Source: Sediminibacillus albus (GTDB lineage: Bacteria; Bacillota; Bacilli; Bacillales; Amphibacillaceae). Taken from it: DNA of 64,000 nucleotides. A program made the position numbers and the translations under genes. Every line of letters begins with the position of its first letter. Within the stretch, counting starts at the first letter, position 1. Under the pieces are notes generated by a model. That model was not told the origin of the DNA, searched no databases, and saw only the letters and a program-made list of their open reading frames with translations. Where the stretch lies: NCBI RefSeq assembly GCF_900101125.1, contig NZ_FNFL01000005.1:158383-222382 (forward strand), in the 5' to 3' direction. Of the stretch, positions 1 through 8,288 are shown piece after piece.

Positions 1-891
1 CAATGCCACATTTTCATAGGCCGTTACCATATGGCCGCGCAGCACTCTTGCCATACCCGTCATATTTTCCGAACCGATTGGGTTCCGTTTATGAGGCATT
101 GCCGAGGAACCTTTCTGTCCTTTCGCAAAAAACTCCTCGACTTCTCTTGTTTCTGTCTTTTGCAGGTTGCGAATTTCGACGGCGAATTTCTCGATCGATG
201 TAGCAATCAAGGAAAGCGTCGATACATAATGGGCGTGGCGGTCACGCTGTAATGTCTGGGTAGATACAGGGGCGGCAGCTAAACCCAGCTTTTCACATAC
301 ATATTTTTCAACAAACGGATCGATATTGGCATAGGTTCCAACAGCGCCTGATAACTTGCCCGTTTCAATCGTTTTAGCTGCCGCATCGAACCGTTCCAGG
401 TTCCGTTTCATTTCTTCATACCAAAGTGCCATTTTCAATCCAAAGGTTGTCGGTTCTGCGTGGACGCCATGTGTCCGCCCCATCATGACCGTATGCTGGT
501 GCTCCTTGGCCTTATTTGCCAGGATGTCAATGAATTGCTTGATGTCTTTGCGTAAGATATCATTTGCCTGCTTTAGTAAATAAGAGAGCGCCGTATCGAC
601 TACATCTGTGGAAGTTAGCCCGTAATGGACCCATTTACGTTCTTCTCCGAGTGTTTCAGAGACGGCTCGTGTAAAGGCGACCACATCATGCCGTGTTTCC
701 TGTTCGATTTCCAGAATCCGGCTGACATCAAAAGAAGCGTTGACCCTGAGCTTTTCCACGTCCTGTTTTGGAATAACACCAAGTTCGCTCCATGCTTCAC
801 AGGCGAGAATTTCCACTTCCAGCCAAGCCTTGTATTTATTTTCGTCTGTCCAGATAGATCCCATTTCTTCTCTTGTATAACGATCAATCAT
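1..891 (-). CDS. purB: Adenylosuccinate lyase, N-terminal part (runs off the window)
   Basis: Adenylosuccinate lyase makes AICAR from SAICAR and AMP from adenylosuccinate in purine synthesis. The frame is open from the ATG at 891 to the window edge (297 codons) and begins [14 protein letters not shown], as in Bacillus PurB. The fumarase/lyase signature [10 protein letters not shown] is read near positions 75-110, so most of the protein is present and the C-terminal third is missing. An AGGAGG lies about 8 nt upstream of the ATG and purK ends 30 bp upstream, so it is the third gene of a purE-purK-purB operon. No frameshift is seen. A 90-aa frame overlapping its start in another phase is only a shadow. 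Confidence 0.96.
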   Translation of the reverse strand, partial: MIDRYTREEMGSIWTDENKYKAWLEVEILACEAWSELGVIPKQDVEKLRVNASFDVSRILEIEQETRHDVVAFTRAVSETLGEERKWVHYGLTSTDVVDTALSYLLKQANDILRKDIKQFIDILANKAKEHQHTVMMGRTHGVHAEPTTFGLKMALWYEEMKRNLERFDAAAKTIETGKLSGAVGTYANIDPFVEKYVCEKLGLAAAPVSTQTLQRDRHAHYVSTLSLIATSIEKFAVEIRNLQKTETREVEEFFAKGQKGSSAMPHKRNPIGSENMTGMARVLRGHMVTAYENVAL

Positions 892-921
892 AAGTAAGCC
901 CTCCTGATTTTCCTGCCGGTG

Positions 922-2079
922 CTACCACACCGGCTGGCTGGCACCGGAAAAACTACTGTCCGATGCATGAGTTTTTTCAAATTGTTTCCTTGTTTCCTCG
1001 ATATTGCTGCCTACGTAAGTGACGTGGCCCATTTTTCTGTTTGGTTTTATCCCCTGCTTGCCATAGATATGGAGATGTCCATTGGTAAATTCGTTTTCGG
1101 CTTGCACGTATTCTTCCATCTCCGCACCAAGCAGATTCAGCATGATAGCTCCACCATGGAACAGTACTGGTACCAAGGGCAAGCCGCACACCGCACGTAT
1201 ATGCTGTTCAAATTGGGAAACATTGCATGCTTCAATGGTGAAATGTCCTGAATTGTGGGGACGCGGCGCCATTTCATTGATAAGGATTTCTTCACCAACA
1301 ACAAACATTTCAATGGCAAACGTACCGACCACTGAAAGACTCTCTGCTACAGTTTTTGCTGCAGCCTGCGCATTATTCTCCAAATTAGCTGAAATGTCTG
1401 CAGGTACAGTGGTTTGGTGAAGTATATGGTTTTTATGTTGGTTTTCTGCAACAGGGAAATAAGTGATTTCCCCAGCAGCCGAGCGAGTGAATACGACAGA
1501 AATTTCTTTCTCAAATGGAATGAAGCGTTCGATGATGCACCGGCTGTTGCTGGCAACAAACTGTTCAGCTGCGGCAAGATCGTTCTCTGTTTTGGCAATC
1601 ATTTGGCCTTTGCCATCATAACCGCCACGGCATGTCTTCAACACAAATGGCAAGCCGACTTCGGCCGCTTTCTCAGCTAGCTCGGAATGATGATAGATAA
1701 TAGCAAAAGCGGGTACAGGCAAGCTGCTATCTACTAGCCTGCTTTTCTCTACTTCCCTGTCCTGGGTAATCTTCAATAGTTCTGACCCTTGGGGCAATAC
1801 CCCTTCCGCTTCAAGATACCTTGCGGCAGCCAAATCGACGTTTTCAAATTCGTAGGTTACGACATCACTGATTTCCGCTAATTGTTTTATAGCTTGCAAA
1901 TCATCGTAGGCTGCCACTATGTGATGATCACTGACTTGTGCTGCCGGGCAATCTGGAGTCGGATCCAAAACGGCAATCCGATAACCCATATGCCTGGCAG
2001 CCGTCGCCATCATTCTTCCCAGCTGTCCTCCGCCTAAGATCCCAATCATTTTACCTGGTAAAATTCTATTTGGCCGCAA
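922..2079 (-). CDS. purK: N5-carboxyaminoimidazole ribonucleotide synthase
   Basis: ATP-grasp enzyme that carboxylates AIR with bicarbonate and ATP to N5-CAIR, the substrate of PurE. The 385-aa protein has the family length. It opens with a Rossmann-like glycine motif ([11 protein letters not shown], about residues 13-23), and the central ATP-grasp domain includes [10 protein letters not shown] and a late [12 protein letters not shown] segment typical of PurK. Its start overlaps the end of purE by 14 bp, which implies translational coupling, and purB follows 30 bp downstream. It is controlled with purE by the guanine riboswitch and PurBox-like sites upstream of purE. Confidence 0.97.
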   Translation of the reverse strand: MRPNRILPGKMIGILGGGQLGRMMATAARHMGYRIAVLDPTPDCPAAQVSDHHIVAAYDDLQAIKQLAEISDVVTYEFENVDLAAARYLEAEGVLPQGSELLKITQDREVEKSRLVDSSLPVPAFAIIYHHSELAEKAAEVGLPFVLKTCRGGYDGKGQMIAKTENDLAAAEQFVASNSRCIIERFIPFEKEISVVFTRSAAGEITYFPVAENQHKNHILHQTTVPADISANLENNAQAAAKTVAESLSVVGTFAIEMFVVGEEILINEMAPRPHNSGHFTIEACNVSQFEQHIRAVCGLPLVPVLFHGGAIMLNLLGAEMEEYVQAENEFTNGHLHIYGKQGIKPNRKMGHVTYVGSNIEETRKQFEKTHASDSSFSGASQPVW

Positions 2080-2557
2080 GTTGATCCCTCATTTCATCTA
2101 CTTTTTGCTGCTGCCCCATTTGGAAGGATTCCAATCTTTCCGCCACACTTCCATCAGAAGAACCGAGGATTTGAGCAGCCAGGATAGCTGCATTTTTAGC
2201 GCCAGCTGTTCCGATCGCCACAGTAGCTACCGGGACTCCGCCAGGCATTTGGACGATTGATAGTAACGAGTCCATTCCATCCAATGCATTGGTTTGGACA
2301 GGGACTCCAATCACCGGAAGCGTTGTTTTAGCTGCTGCCATTCCAGGAAGGTGAGCTGCACCGCCAGCTCCCGCAATGATGACTTTCAACCCTTTTTCCC
2401 GGGCAGAAGCAGCATAGGCAAACAGGTCGTCTGGTGTACGGTGAGCAGAGATGATGTTTTTTTCATAATCAATGCCTAACTGTTCAAGCATACTGCATGT
2501 ATGCTCCATCGTTTCCCAGTCAGAAATACTTCCCATGATAACTCCTACACTCGCCAT
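2066..2557 (-). CDS. purE: N5-carboxyaminoimidazole ribonucleotide mutase
   Basis: Converts N5-CAIR to CAIR in de novo purine synthesis. The 163-aa length and the motifs [12 protein letters not shown] near the N-terminus, SAHRTPD (about residues 40-46) and [12 protein letters not shown] in the middle are diagnostic for class I PurE. A GAGG ribosome binding site precedes the ATG. It is the first gene of the pur operon. Upstream, in transcription order, come paired PurBox-like sites, a sigma-A promoter, a guanine riboswitch and an intrinsic terminator, so excess guanine should stop transcription before the gene. Confidence 0.97.
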   Translation of the reverse strand: MASVGVIMGSISDWETMEHTCSMLEQLGIDYEKNIISAHRTPDDLFAYAASAREKGLKVIIAGAGGAAHLPGMAAAKTTLPVIGVPVQTNALDGMDSLLSIVQMPGGVPVATVAIGTAGAKNAAILAAQILGSSDGSVAERLESFQMGQQQKVDEMRDQLAAK

Positions 2558-2637
2558 AGTTGATTCCTCATTTCTTCAATTATGTATTTTCCAGCGTCCC
2601 GCTGTGTTGATGGCCATGCATTTAACCATATAAAATA

Positions 2638-2677
2638 CCCATTCATCTCCTCATTATCATGAGAGAAGATGAATGGG
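2638..2677 (-). terminator. Riboswitch-controlled intrinsic terminator before purE
   Basis: On the minus strand CCCATTCATCT pairs with AGATGAATGGG (11 bp, with an inner CTCAT/ATGAG extension) and is followed by a U-rich stretch (2630-2637). It lies between the guanine aptamer and purE, where the expression platform of a transcriptional OFF switch is expected. Confidence 0.85.
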
Positions 2678-2747
2678 CATACGTCTACCATTTTATATGC
2701 ATCCATAAAAACTACCGCGTTTTGCAGGCAGCAGCAATTGCATCCTC

Positions 2748-2814
2748 CCTCATAGTCCGTCATTTACGGTGACGGGTAGAGACTATCGGGCCATATTCCC
2801 AAAATTATATGAGG
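2748..2814 (-). promoter_or_regulatory. Guanine riboswitch aptamer (purE)
   Basis: The minus strand carries the purine-aptamer consensus: P1 strands CCTCATA and TATGAGG, the J1/2 segment TATAATTTT, the loop segments ATATGG and TCTCTAC, the P3 arm around CCGTAAA, and closing GACTATG. The specificity position is C (GACTA), which selects guanine or hypoxanthine over adenine. Confidence 0.95.
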
Positions 2815-2884
2815 CGTATTAAAGTTTATCTAATTATCAATGAGCTGATAGAAAAAGACAGCTCTTATTTCCGAATGCATATCT

Positions 2885-2913
2885 ATGATAACAAGCTTTA
2901 TTTAAACGGTCAA
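2885..2913 (-). promoter_or_regulatory. Sigma-A promoter of purEKB
   Basis: On the minus strand TTGACC (2908-2913) and TATCAT (2885-2890) are separated by exactly 17 nt. The start point would fall about 70 nt upstream of the riboswitch aptamer. Confidence 0.8.
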
Positions 2914-2915
2914 TG

Positions 2916-2960
2916 AATATCGAACGATAATTGCAAATTTATTTTTAATGTTCGTCTTTT
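2916..2960 (-). promoter_or_regulatory. Paired PurBox-like PurR operators
   Basis: Inverted CGAA cores lie at 2921-2924 and 2951-2954 with 26 nt between the cores, giving 13-14-nt PurBoxes about 16 nt apart, the spacing known for B. subtilis PurR. The flanks (CGAACATT, CGAACGATA) are A/T-rich as in the family consensus. The outer box overlaps the last codons of yebG. The same arrangement and the same 26-nt core spacing occur at pbuG. Confidence 0.7.
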
Positions 2961-3193
2961 ACTGGTACGGCGTCAAAGATGACTTTTCTGCTTACTGGCT
3001 GATACTTGGTTTCTCCATCTTCTGACTGCTCGGCAAAAATCGGTTTTTCTATCCGGCGAATCGGGGTAAATCCCTCTGCCGCTATCCGCTCCAGGCATTG
3101 ATCAATGGTCTCGCCATCCTGCAATACAAACTGTTTTTTACTCCTGCTCGGATTGGATTGCTTCTTTCTCTTGCTGCTCTTCTTTTTTGCCAC
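2945..3193 (-). CDS. yebG: NETI motif-containing small protein (YebG)
   Basis: An 82-aa protein of unknown function found between yebE and purE in Bacillus. It has a lysine-rich N-terminus ([11 protein letters not shown]) followed by the conserved core [18 protein letters not shown] and RRIEKPIF, which matches the NETI family. It starts with GTG behind AAGGAGAGG, and its first 56 bp overlap the end of yebE in another frame, so the two genes are probably translationally coupled. The overlap is unusually long; the N-terminal Lys/Arg stretch may be specific to this lineage. The PurBox of purE overlaps its stop codon. Confidence 0.85.
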   Translation of the reverse strand: MAKKKSSKRKKQSNPSRSKKQFVLQDGETIDQCLERIAAEGFTPIRRIEKPIFAEQSEDGETKYQPVSRKVIFDAVPVKDEH

Positions 3194-3731
3194 TTTTGAT
3201 CCGTCCTCTCCTTACTTGTTTCACCCAGAAACCGCCATGAATCTGTTTAGGCTCATAAGCAACGATAAATGCTTTCGGGTCAATAAAACGAATGGTCTCA
3301 TAAAGCTGGAGCTCATATTTTCGCGGTGTCAGTATTTGCATGGACAATCGATCGCCATCCATTCCATAAGCATACCAGCTGGTTACTCCATACCCTTTAT
3401 CACGCAACTGCTTGGTGAATGAAATGTTAGGATCTGAAGAAATGACATTTACCGTAATATAACCAAGCGCAAGTTTTTCTTCTATCATAGAACCGACAAC
3501 GACACCAATTCCGAAACCAAGAGCGTAAGCAATAATATTTTCAATTTGATCGAGGTTATCCAGCACAAGCCCGAGCCCAAGTACATAGATAGTAATTTCA
3601 AACATGCTGACGACAGCGGCTATATACCTCCTGCCTTTTAACGTAAGAATCATCCGGATAGTCGAAAACGAAACATAGACAATATTGATAATCAAAATGA
3701 TCGATACCATGATCAAAGCATTATCCAGCAT
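3138..3731 (-). CDS. yebE: YebE, UPF0316/DUF2179-type membrane protein
   Basis: Three N-terminal membrane segments (roughly residues 4-24, 35-55 and 60-80) precede a soluble C-terminal domain of the kind found in UPF0316/DUF2179 proteins ([16 protein letters not shown] region). The biochemical role is unknown. I place the start at the ATG at 3731 because AGGAGG lies 6 nt upstream; the frame stays open a further 17 codons, but those encode an unrelated Cys/Arg-rich stretch. The tail ([17 protein letters not shown]) is highly charged and overlaps yebG. The position matches B. subtilis yebE. Confidence 0.88.
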   Translation of the reverse strand: MLDNALIMVSIILIINIVYVSFSTIRMILTLKGRRYIAAVVSMFEITIYVLGLGLVLDNLDQIENIIAYALGFGIGVVVGSMIEEKLALGYITVNVISSDPNISFTKQLRDKGYGVTSWYAYGMDGDRLSMQILTPRKYELQLYETIRFIDPKAFIVAYEPKQIHGGFWVKQVRRGRIKSGKKEEQQEKEAIQSEQE

Positions 3732-3860
3732 TAACATCCTCCTAGAGATAGCTTCAAAACAGGAGCATCCTCGACGGGACATTCACCCATTTTTCATTCA
3801 TGCATACAATATATCGCATTTCAATTAGCTAAAACAACTATAAAAGGGGGAAATCGCTTT

Positions 3861-4292
3861 ATGGATCCGTTTAAAAATATGAGCGACTGGAAACGGAACA
3901 TGGATCATTTTTTCGGCGATAATTTTTGGAATGAATTTGAAGGGGTACTGAAGCCCTCCCTCCCGCAAATCAACCTATACCAGAAAGAAAAAGAAATTGT
4001 ATGCATTGCCAGCATACCAGGAGTAGATAATTTAAAAAATATCGATGTGTTTGTGAACCATGCAACTCTGGAAATTAAGGGAAGTATTGACATGAAAGAA
4101 GCGGAAGGCCAAGTCATTCGCGAGGAAATCCTTCACGGCAATTTTGAACGGAAGATTGACCTGCCATACCCAGTCCGGAGAGAGAAAGTCGAAGCCTCCT
4201 ATCAGCGCGGCCTGTTAGTGCTCCGCCTCCACCGTTTGTTCAAAGATGATAATCAAAAATCCCGCCTGGAGATTGTTGACCTGGAGGACTGA
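3861..4292 (+). CDS. Hsp20/alpha-crystallin family small heat-shock protein
   Basis: ATP-independent holdase chaperone. The 143-aa protein has a short N-terminal arm (MDPFKNMSDWKRNMDHFF) and an alpha-crystallin domain from about residue 35 to 130, with the beta-strand pattern ATLEIKGSIDM, REEILHGNFERKIDLPYPV and ASYQRGLLVLRL. A GGGGG ribosome binding site precedes the ATG. It points opposite to its neighbours, sits where B. subtilis has yebC-yebD, and is followed by a tandem-repeat array, so it is probably an insertion into the conserved block. No CIRCE element is seen upstream. Confidence 0.9.
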   Translation: MDPFKNMSDWKRNMDHFFGDNFWNEFEGVLKPSLPQINLYQKEKEIVCIASIPGVDNLKNIDVFVNHATLEIKGSIDMKEAEGQVIREEILHGNFERKIDLPYPVRREKVEASYQRGLLVLRLHRLFKDDNQKSRLEIVDLED

Positions 4293-4294
4293 AC

Positions 4295-4655
4295 AATAAG
4301 TGGAGCGACTTCCGCACGAAGTGGATCATTTTACCGGCAAAGTGGAGCGTCTTTCGGATGAAGTAGATCATCTACAGTAAAGTTGAGCGATTTTCGGATG
4401 AAGTGGATCATCTACGGGTAAAGTTGAGCGATTTTCGGATGAAGTGGATCATCTTCGGTAAAGTTGAGCGATTTTCAGACGAAGTAGATCATCTCCCGGA
4501 ATAAATAGAGCGATTTTCAGACGAAGTAGATCACCTTCCGGGTAAAGTTGAGCGATTTCCGCCTAAAGTGGATCATCTTCGGTAAAGTAGAGCGATTTTC
4601 AGACGAAGCGGATCATCTCCCGAACAAAGTGGAGCGACTTCCACACAAAGCTAAA
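4295..4655. repeat. Tandem repeat array, about 8.5 units of 40-43 bp
   Basis: The unit is built from two related halves, one containing GAGCGATTTTC plus GATGAAGT and one containing GGATCATCTTC plus GGTAAAGT. There are nine GAGCG halves and eight GATCAT/GATCAC halves. Units differ by 1-3 bp in length and by scattered substitutions. The first one and a half units read in frame as VERLPHEVDH, then VERLSDEVDH, before the frame breaks. There are no unique spacers between units. Confidence 0.92.
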
Positions 4656-4666
4656 TATTCTACTTT

Positions 4667-4703
4667 AAAAAAGAGCATTGCCCGTGGGCAATGCTCTTTT
4701 TTT
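4667..4703 (-). terminator. Intrinsic terminator of pbuG
   Basis: AGAGCATTGCCC pairs with GGGCAATGCTCT around a very small loop, flanked by A6 and T7 tracts, so it can act on either strand. It begins 3 bp beyond the pbuG stop codon. Confidence 0.93.
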
Positions 4704-4705
4704 AT

Positions 4706-6040
4706 TTAACTTAAGAAGATAAAGTACAAGATAAAGATAACAAATAATAGATACATAATTGGGTTGATTTCTTTGCCTTTTCCTTTTACGAGCATCGTTA
4801 TCGGATAGAAGACAAAGCCGATGGCAATCCCTGTGGCAATGCTGTAAGTTAATGGCATGGTTACGATGGTCAAAAAGGCTGGCACAGCAATTTCGAATCT
4901 GTCCCATTCAATTTGCCTTAAGGTTGTACACATCAATACTCCGACAATAATCAAGGCCGGCGCGGTAACTGCTGACGTTACAATACTTAACAGCGGCGAA
5001 AACAATAGTGCTAATAAAAAGAATGCTGCTGTAACGACAGCCGTAAACCCGGTTCTTCCACCTGCACTTACGCCGGTCGTAGATTCTACATACGATGTGG
5101 TAGTCGATGTTCCCAATGTCGCACCTACAACAGTTGCAGCGGAGTCAGAGAACAGTGCTTTTCCTGCACGAGGCAATTTATTTTCTTTCATCAATCCTGC
5201 TTTCGTCGCAACCGCTACTAACGTTCCAGCGGTATCGAAGAAATCCACGAATAAAAACGTTAAAATAACGACAAGCATTTGGATCGTGAAAATGTCACCG
5301 AAATGGCTAAACGCTTGTCCGAAAGTAGGAGCCAGGCTTGGTACTGGCCCGACAACATCGCCCATGCTTGTCGGCGGTGCGATTAAGCCAACAATCATAC
5401 CAGCGATCGCAGTTAGAATCATTCCGTAAAAGACGCCGCCCTTAATATTAGAAGCAAGCAGAATGACAGTAGCGACTATCCCGAAGACGGCGAGCAGTGT
5501 GTTCGGATTGGTCAGATCTCCCAACGCTACCATTGTATCCGGGTTTCCCACTACAATGCCTGAATTTTGGAAACCGATAAAAGCGATAAACAGCCCAATC
5601 CCTGCGCCAACTGCCATCTTTAAATTGGCAGGAATCGCATTGATAATTTTTTCTCTCAGTCCTGTTAGAGTTAAAACGATGAAAATAAGTCCTGAAGCTA
5701 GTACACCCGCCAAAGCGGTTTCCCATGGGATTCCATATCCAAGTACCACCGTATAGGCAAAAAAGGCATTCAATCCCATGCCTGGCGCCAATGCGATTGG
5801 ATACTTAGCAAGCAGGCCCATAATCAATGTACCGACTGCGGCCGCCAGCGCTGTTGCTGTGAACACCGCACCCTGGTCAATCCTCGTGACACCTGGAGGC
5901 AGTTCTTCAATTCCTACTAAAGCCAGTGTAGCCGGATTGACAAATAAAATATAAGCCATCGATAAAAACGTAGTTAATCCAGCAATAAACTCGGTGCGAT
6001 AATTGGTGCCAAGCTCTTCAAAGCGAAAAAACTTTTTCAC
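4706..6040 (-). CDS. pbuG: Guanine/hypoxanthine permease (NCS2, AzgA-like)
   Basis: Proton-coupled purine base importer with about 12-14 membrane segments. The 444-aa length, the N-terminal RTEFIAGLTTFLSMAYI motif, GLNAFFAY (about residues 103-110) and the later DFFDTAGTLV segment are characteristic of the PbuG/AzgA branch of the NCS2 family. It starts with GTG at 6040 behind GGGGAGG. It is monocistronic, bounded by its own guanine riboswitch upstream and a strong terminator downstream. PurBox-like sites and a sigma-A promoter precede the riboswitch, so both PurR and guanine should control it, matching B. subtilis pbuG. Confidence 0.96.
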   Translation of the reverse strand: MKKFFRFEELGTNYRTEFIAGLTTFLSMAYILFVNPATLALVGIEELPPGVTRIDQGAVFTATALAAAVGTLIMGLLAKYPIALAPGMGLNAFFAYTVVLGYGIPWETALAGVLASGLIFIVLTLTGLREKIINAIPANLKMAVGAGIGLFIAFIGFQNSGIVVGNPDTMVALGDLTNPNTLLAVFGIVATVILLASNIKGGVFYGMILTAIAGMIVGLIAPPTSMGDVVGPVPSLAPTFGQAFSHFGDIFTIQMLVVILTFLFVDFFDTAGTLVAVATKAGLMKENKLPRAGKALFSDSAATVVGATLGTSTTTSYVESTTGVSAGGRTGFTAVVTAAFFLLALLFSPLLSIVTSAVTAPALIIVGVLMCTTLRQIEWDRFEIAVPAFLTIVTMPLTYSIATGIAIGFVFYPITMLVKGKGKEINPIMYLLFVIFILYFIFLS

Positions 6041-6121
6041 GGTTATTTCCTCCCCTATTTTCCGTCGCTAAACGTATTCCCCTCCACTTCCGTCTCCAAC
6101 GGAACCGGAATAACATCTACT

Positions 6122-6154
6122 AAAAAAGCGCTCCTGGTTTATACCAAGAGCGCT
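6122..6154 (-). terminator. Riboswitch-controlled terminator before pbuG
   Basis: On the minus strand AGCGCTCTTGGT pairs with ACCAGGAGCGCT, followed by U6. It lies between the guanine aptamer and the pbuG start. Confidence 0.93.
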
Positions 6155-6204
6155 ACCGATTAACTTCACAGGAAATTACAAACACAAATAACATTTGCAA
6201 TTCA

Positions 6205-6275
6205 CCAGCGTAGTCAGACCATTTACGGTAGTCCGGTAGAAACTCATGGGCCTTATCCCCAAAATTATACGACGG
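6205..6275 (-). promoter_or_regulatory. Guanine riboswitch aptamer (pbuG)
   Basis: The minus strand shows P1 strands CCGTCGTA and TACGCTGG (one internal mismatch), TATAATTTT, a GATAAGG loop-side segment, TTTCTACC, CCGTAAA and the specificity segment GACTAC with C at the ligand-reading position. Confidence 0.93.
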
Positions 6276-6317
6276 TATTTCTATTCCTATATGATTTTTA
6301 TAAAAAGTACATTCATT

Positions 6318-6346
6318 ATCATACTAATGACTCGACGATTCGTCAA
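6318..6346 (-). promoter_or_regulatory. Sigma-A promoter of pbuG
   Basis: TTGACG (6341-6346) and TATGAT (6318-6323) on the minus strand are spaced by 17 nt. The PurBox-like pair lies just upstream. Confidence 0.8.
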
Positions 6347-6349
6347 TAA

Positions 6350-6394
6350 CAAAAACGAATATTTTTTATAAAAAAATATTTATCGTTCGTGTTT
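6350..6394 (-). promoter_or_regulatory. Paired PurBox-like PurR operators of pbuG
   Basis: Inverted CGAA cores at 6356-6359 and 6386-6389 are separated by 26 nt, identical to the purE arrangement. The outer flank reads AACACGAACGATAA on the minus strand. The sites lie between the guaA stop codon and the pbuG -35 box. Confidence 0.72.
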
Positions 6395-6398
6395 CAGC

Positions 6399-7934
6399 CT
6401 ACTCCCACTCAATCGTAGCTGGCGGCTTGCTCGTAATATCATAAACGACTCGGTTGATATGGTCGACTTCGTTAACTATTCGGGTCGAGATTTTCTCGAG
6501 CACCTCCCAGGGAATCCGGGCCCAGTCAGATGTCATGCCGTCGATGGATGTGACTGCACGGATGCCGATTGTATAATCATAGGTCCGGGTATCTCCCATC
6601 ACACCGACACTACGGATATCTGGAAGCACCGTAAAGTATTGCCAAATATCTCTTTCCAACCCAGCATGCTTCACTTCTTCCCGTAAAATGGCATCAGACT
6701 CCCTGACAATTTCGATTTTTTCCTCGGTTACTTCACCTAAGACACGAATACCTAAACCAGGACCAGGGAATGGCTGTCTCCAGACAACTTCCTCCGGCAC
6801 CCCTAATTCAATCCCTAAAGCACGTACTTCATCCTTAAACAAGGTGTTCAAAGGCTCAAGCAATTCAAACTGCATGTTCTCCGGCAGCCCGCCGACATTG
6901 TGGTGCGACTTAATGGTTTGCGCTGTCTCGGTTCCGCTTTCTACAATATCCGTGTAGAGCGTACCTTGGGCGAGAAAATCAATGTCCTTCAGTTTTTCTG
7001 CTTCGTCATCAAATACATAAATGAATTCGTTACCAATGATTTTCCGTTTTTGCTCTGGGTCGGAAACCCCACGCAGCTTGCTTAAAAACCGTTCTTCCGC
7101 ATCAACGCGAATAATATTCATCTGGAAGCCGTCACGAAATGTCTCCATCACCATGTCTCCTTCATTTTTACGGAGCAATCCATGGTCGACAAAAATACAT
7201 GTCAGCTGATCGCCAATGGCTTTATGGATCAATGCTGCGACAACAGAAGAATCGACTCCTCCGCTTAACGCACATAATACTTTTTTATCGCCGACTTTGG
7301 CCTGGATTTTTTCAACTTCCTGATCCACAAAGTTTTCCATTGTCCAATCTCCGCTTGCACCGCAAACATCAAAAACAAATTGCTTTAGCAAGTGATTGCC
7401 GTATTCTGTGTTTCTCACTTCCGGATGGAATTGAACACCGTATAAGTCCTTCTCCGGGTTACTAAAAGCTGCCACAGGGGTAGATGTGCTGGTTGCATCA
7501 ATCGCAAACCCTGCCGGCGGCTCGATCACTTTATCGCCATGGCTCATCCAGACAGTCTGTGTATTTGGCGTTTCTTTGAATAATACAGAAGAAGTGGCGA
7601 GCTGGATGTCTGCTTTTCCATATTCCCGGTCCTGTGCCCTTCGCACATTGCCGCCAAAGTGCTGTGTCATCAGCTGCATACCATAACAAATTCCTAAAAC
7701 AGGAATGCCTAAATCAAAAATTTCTTTATCACAGCGAAAGCTGTTTTCGTCATAGACACTGTGTGGACCTCCTGATAGAATAATGCCCTTCGGGTTCATC
7801 ATTTTAATTGTTTCAGCGGTTAAACGATGGGAGTGTAATTCACTGTAAACCCCGAACTCTCTTATCCTTCTTGTGATTAGCTGATTATATTGACTGCCAA
7901 AATCCAAAACTAAAATCATTTCATTACTTTCCAT
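6399..7934 (-). CDS. guaA: GMP synthase (glutamine-hydrolysing)
   Basis: Aminates XMP to GMP with glutamine and ATP. The N-terminal class I glutamine amidotransferase domain carries the nucleophile in GICYGMQL (Cys83). The ATP-pyrophosphatase domain has the P-loop LSGGVDSS, and the C-terminal dimerisation domain ends in TIEWE as in the family. I start at the ATG at 7934 because AAGGAG lies 9 nt upstream. This gives 511 aa, close to the 513 aa of B. subtilis; the frame is open 15 codons further without homology. It is controlled by its own guanine riboswitch. Unlike purE and pbuG, no PurBox pair is visible. Confidence 0.97.
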   Translation of the reverse strand: MESNEMILVLDFGSQYNQLITRRIREFGVYSELHSHRLTAETIKMMNPKGIILSGGPHSVYDENSFRCDKEIFDLGIPVLGICYGMQLMTQHFGGNVRRAQDREYGKADIQLATSSVLFKETPNTQTVWMSHGDKVIEPPAGFAIDATSTSTPVAAFSNPEKDLYGVQFHPEVRNTEYGNHLLKQFVFDVCGASGDWTMENFVDQEVEKIQAKVGDKKVLCALSGGVDSSVVAALIHKAIGDQLTCIFVDHGLLRKNEGDMVMETFRDGFQMNIIRVDAEERFLSKLRGVSDPEQKRKIIGNEFIYVFDDEAEKLKDIDFLAQGTLYTDIVESGTETAQTIKSHHNVGGLPENMQFELLEPLNTLFKDEVRALGIELGVPEEVVWRQPFPGPGLGIRVLGEVTEEKIEIVRESDAILREEVKHAGLERDIWQYFTVLPDIRSVGVMGDTRTYDYTIGIRAVTSIDGMTSDWARIPWEVLEKISTRIVNEVDHINRVVYDITSKPPATIEWE

Positions 7935-8062
7935 CCCATCCATCTCCTTCACTTTGTGCGATGCTGGACTGCTTTGCACCTGGCATCTTTTTTGTATGGA
8001 AAAAACTGAAAAATTGCTCCGTACCAGTATGGCTGAAGCTATTTACTAGTAAAACAATATAT

Positions 8063-8104
8063 AAAAAAAGATTTCTGCCCTCCCAACGAAGGAAGGCAGA
8101 AATC
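8063..8104 (-). terminator. Riboswitch-controlled terminator before guaA
   Basis: On the minus strand GATTTCTGCC pairs with GGCAGAAATC, with an inner TTCC/GGGA extension, followed by U7. It lies directly downstream of the guanine aptamer. Confidence 0.94.
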
Positions 8105-8137
8105 CAGAAAATACACGTGCTTTCTGTTTGATTCCCA

Positions 8138-8207
8138 CCTTCATAGTCAGAGCTTTTACGGCGCTCCGGTAGAGACTCTCGAACCTTATTATCGAGGATA
8201 TATGAAG
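8138..8207 (-). promoter_or_regulatory. Guanine riboswitch aptamer (guaA)
   Basis: P1 strands CTTCATA and TATGAAG, a TCTCTACC joining segment, CCGTAAA in the P3 loop and GACTATG with C at the specificity position. The P2 and loop-2 region is more divergent (GATAATAAGG) than in the other two copies. Confidence 0.92.
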
Positions 8208-8288
8208 ATTATTTACTAACTTTTCCAGCCCTGTGACATAAGGGCTCTGGCTGAATTGTTACTATTCTATCAGCGTAAAAATAGTAGG

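Noticed and set aside
615..887. Minus-strand 90-aa frame that could suggest a separate gene or a purB frameshift
   Set aside because: The purB frame is open and correct over the same DNA; this is an overlapping phase.
2545..2763. Minus-strand 72-aa frame upstream of purE
   Set aside because: It spans the riboswitch aptamer and terminator and overlaps the purE start; it is leader RNA, not a gene.
4295..4655. Possible CRISPR array
   Set aside because: The units abut without unique spacers, vary in length and substitution, and there are no cas genes in the window.
4857..5429. Plus-strand 190-aa frame opposite pbuG
   Set aside because: Antisense shadow of a high-GC membrane-protein gene, with no ribosome binding site and no recognisable family.
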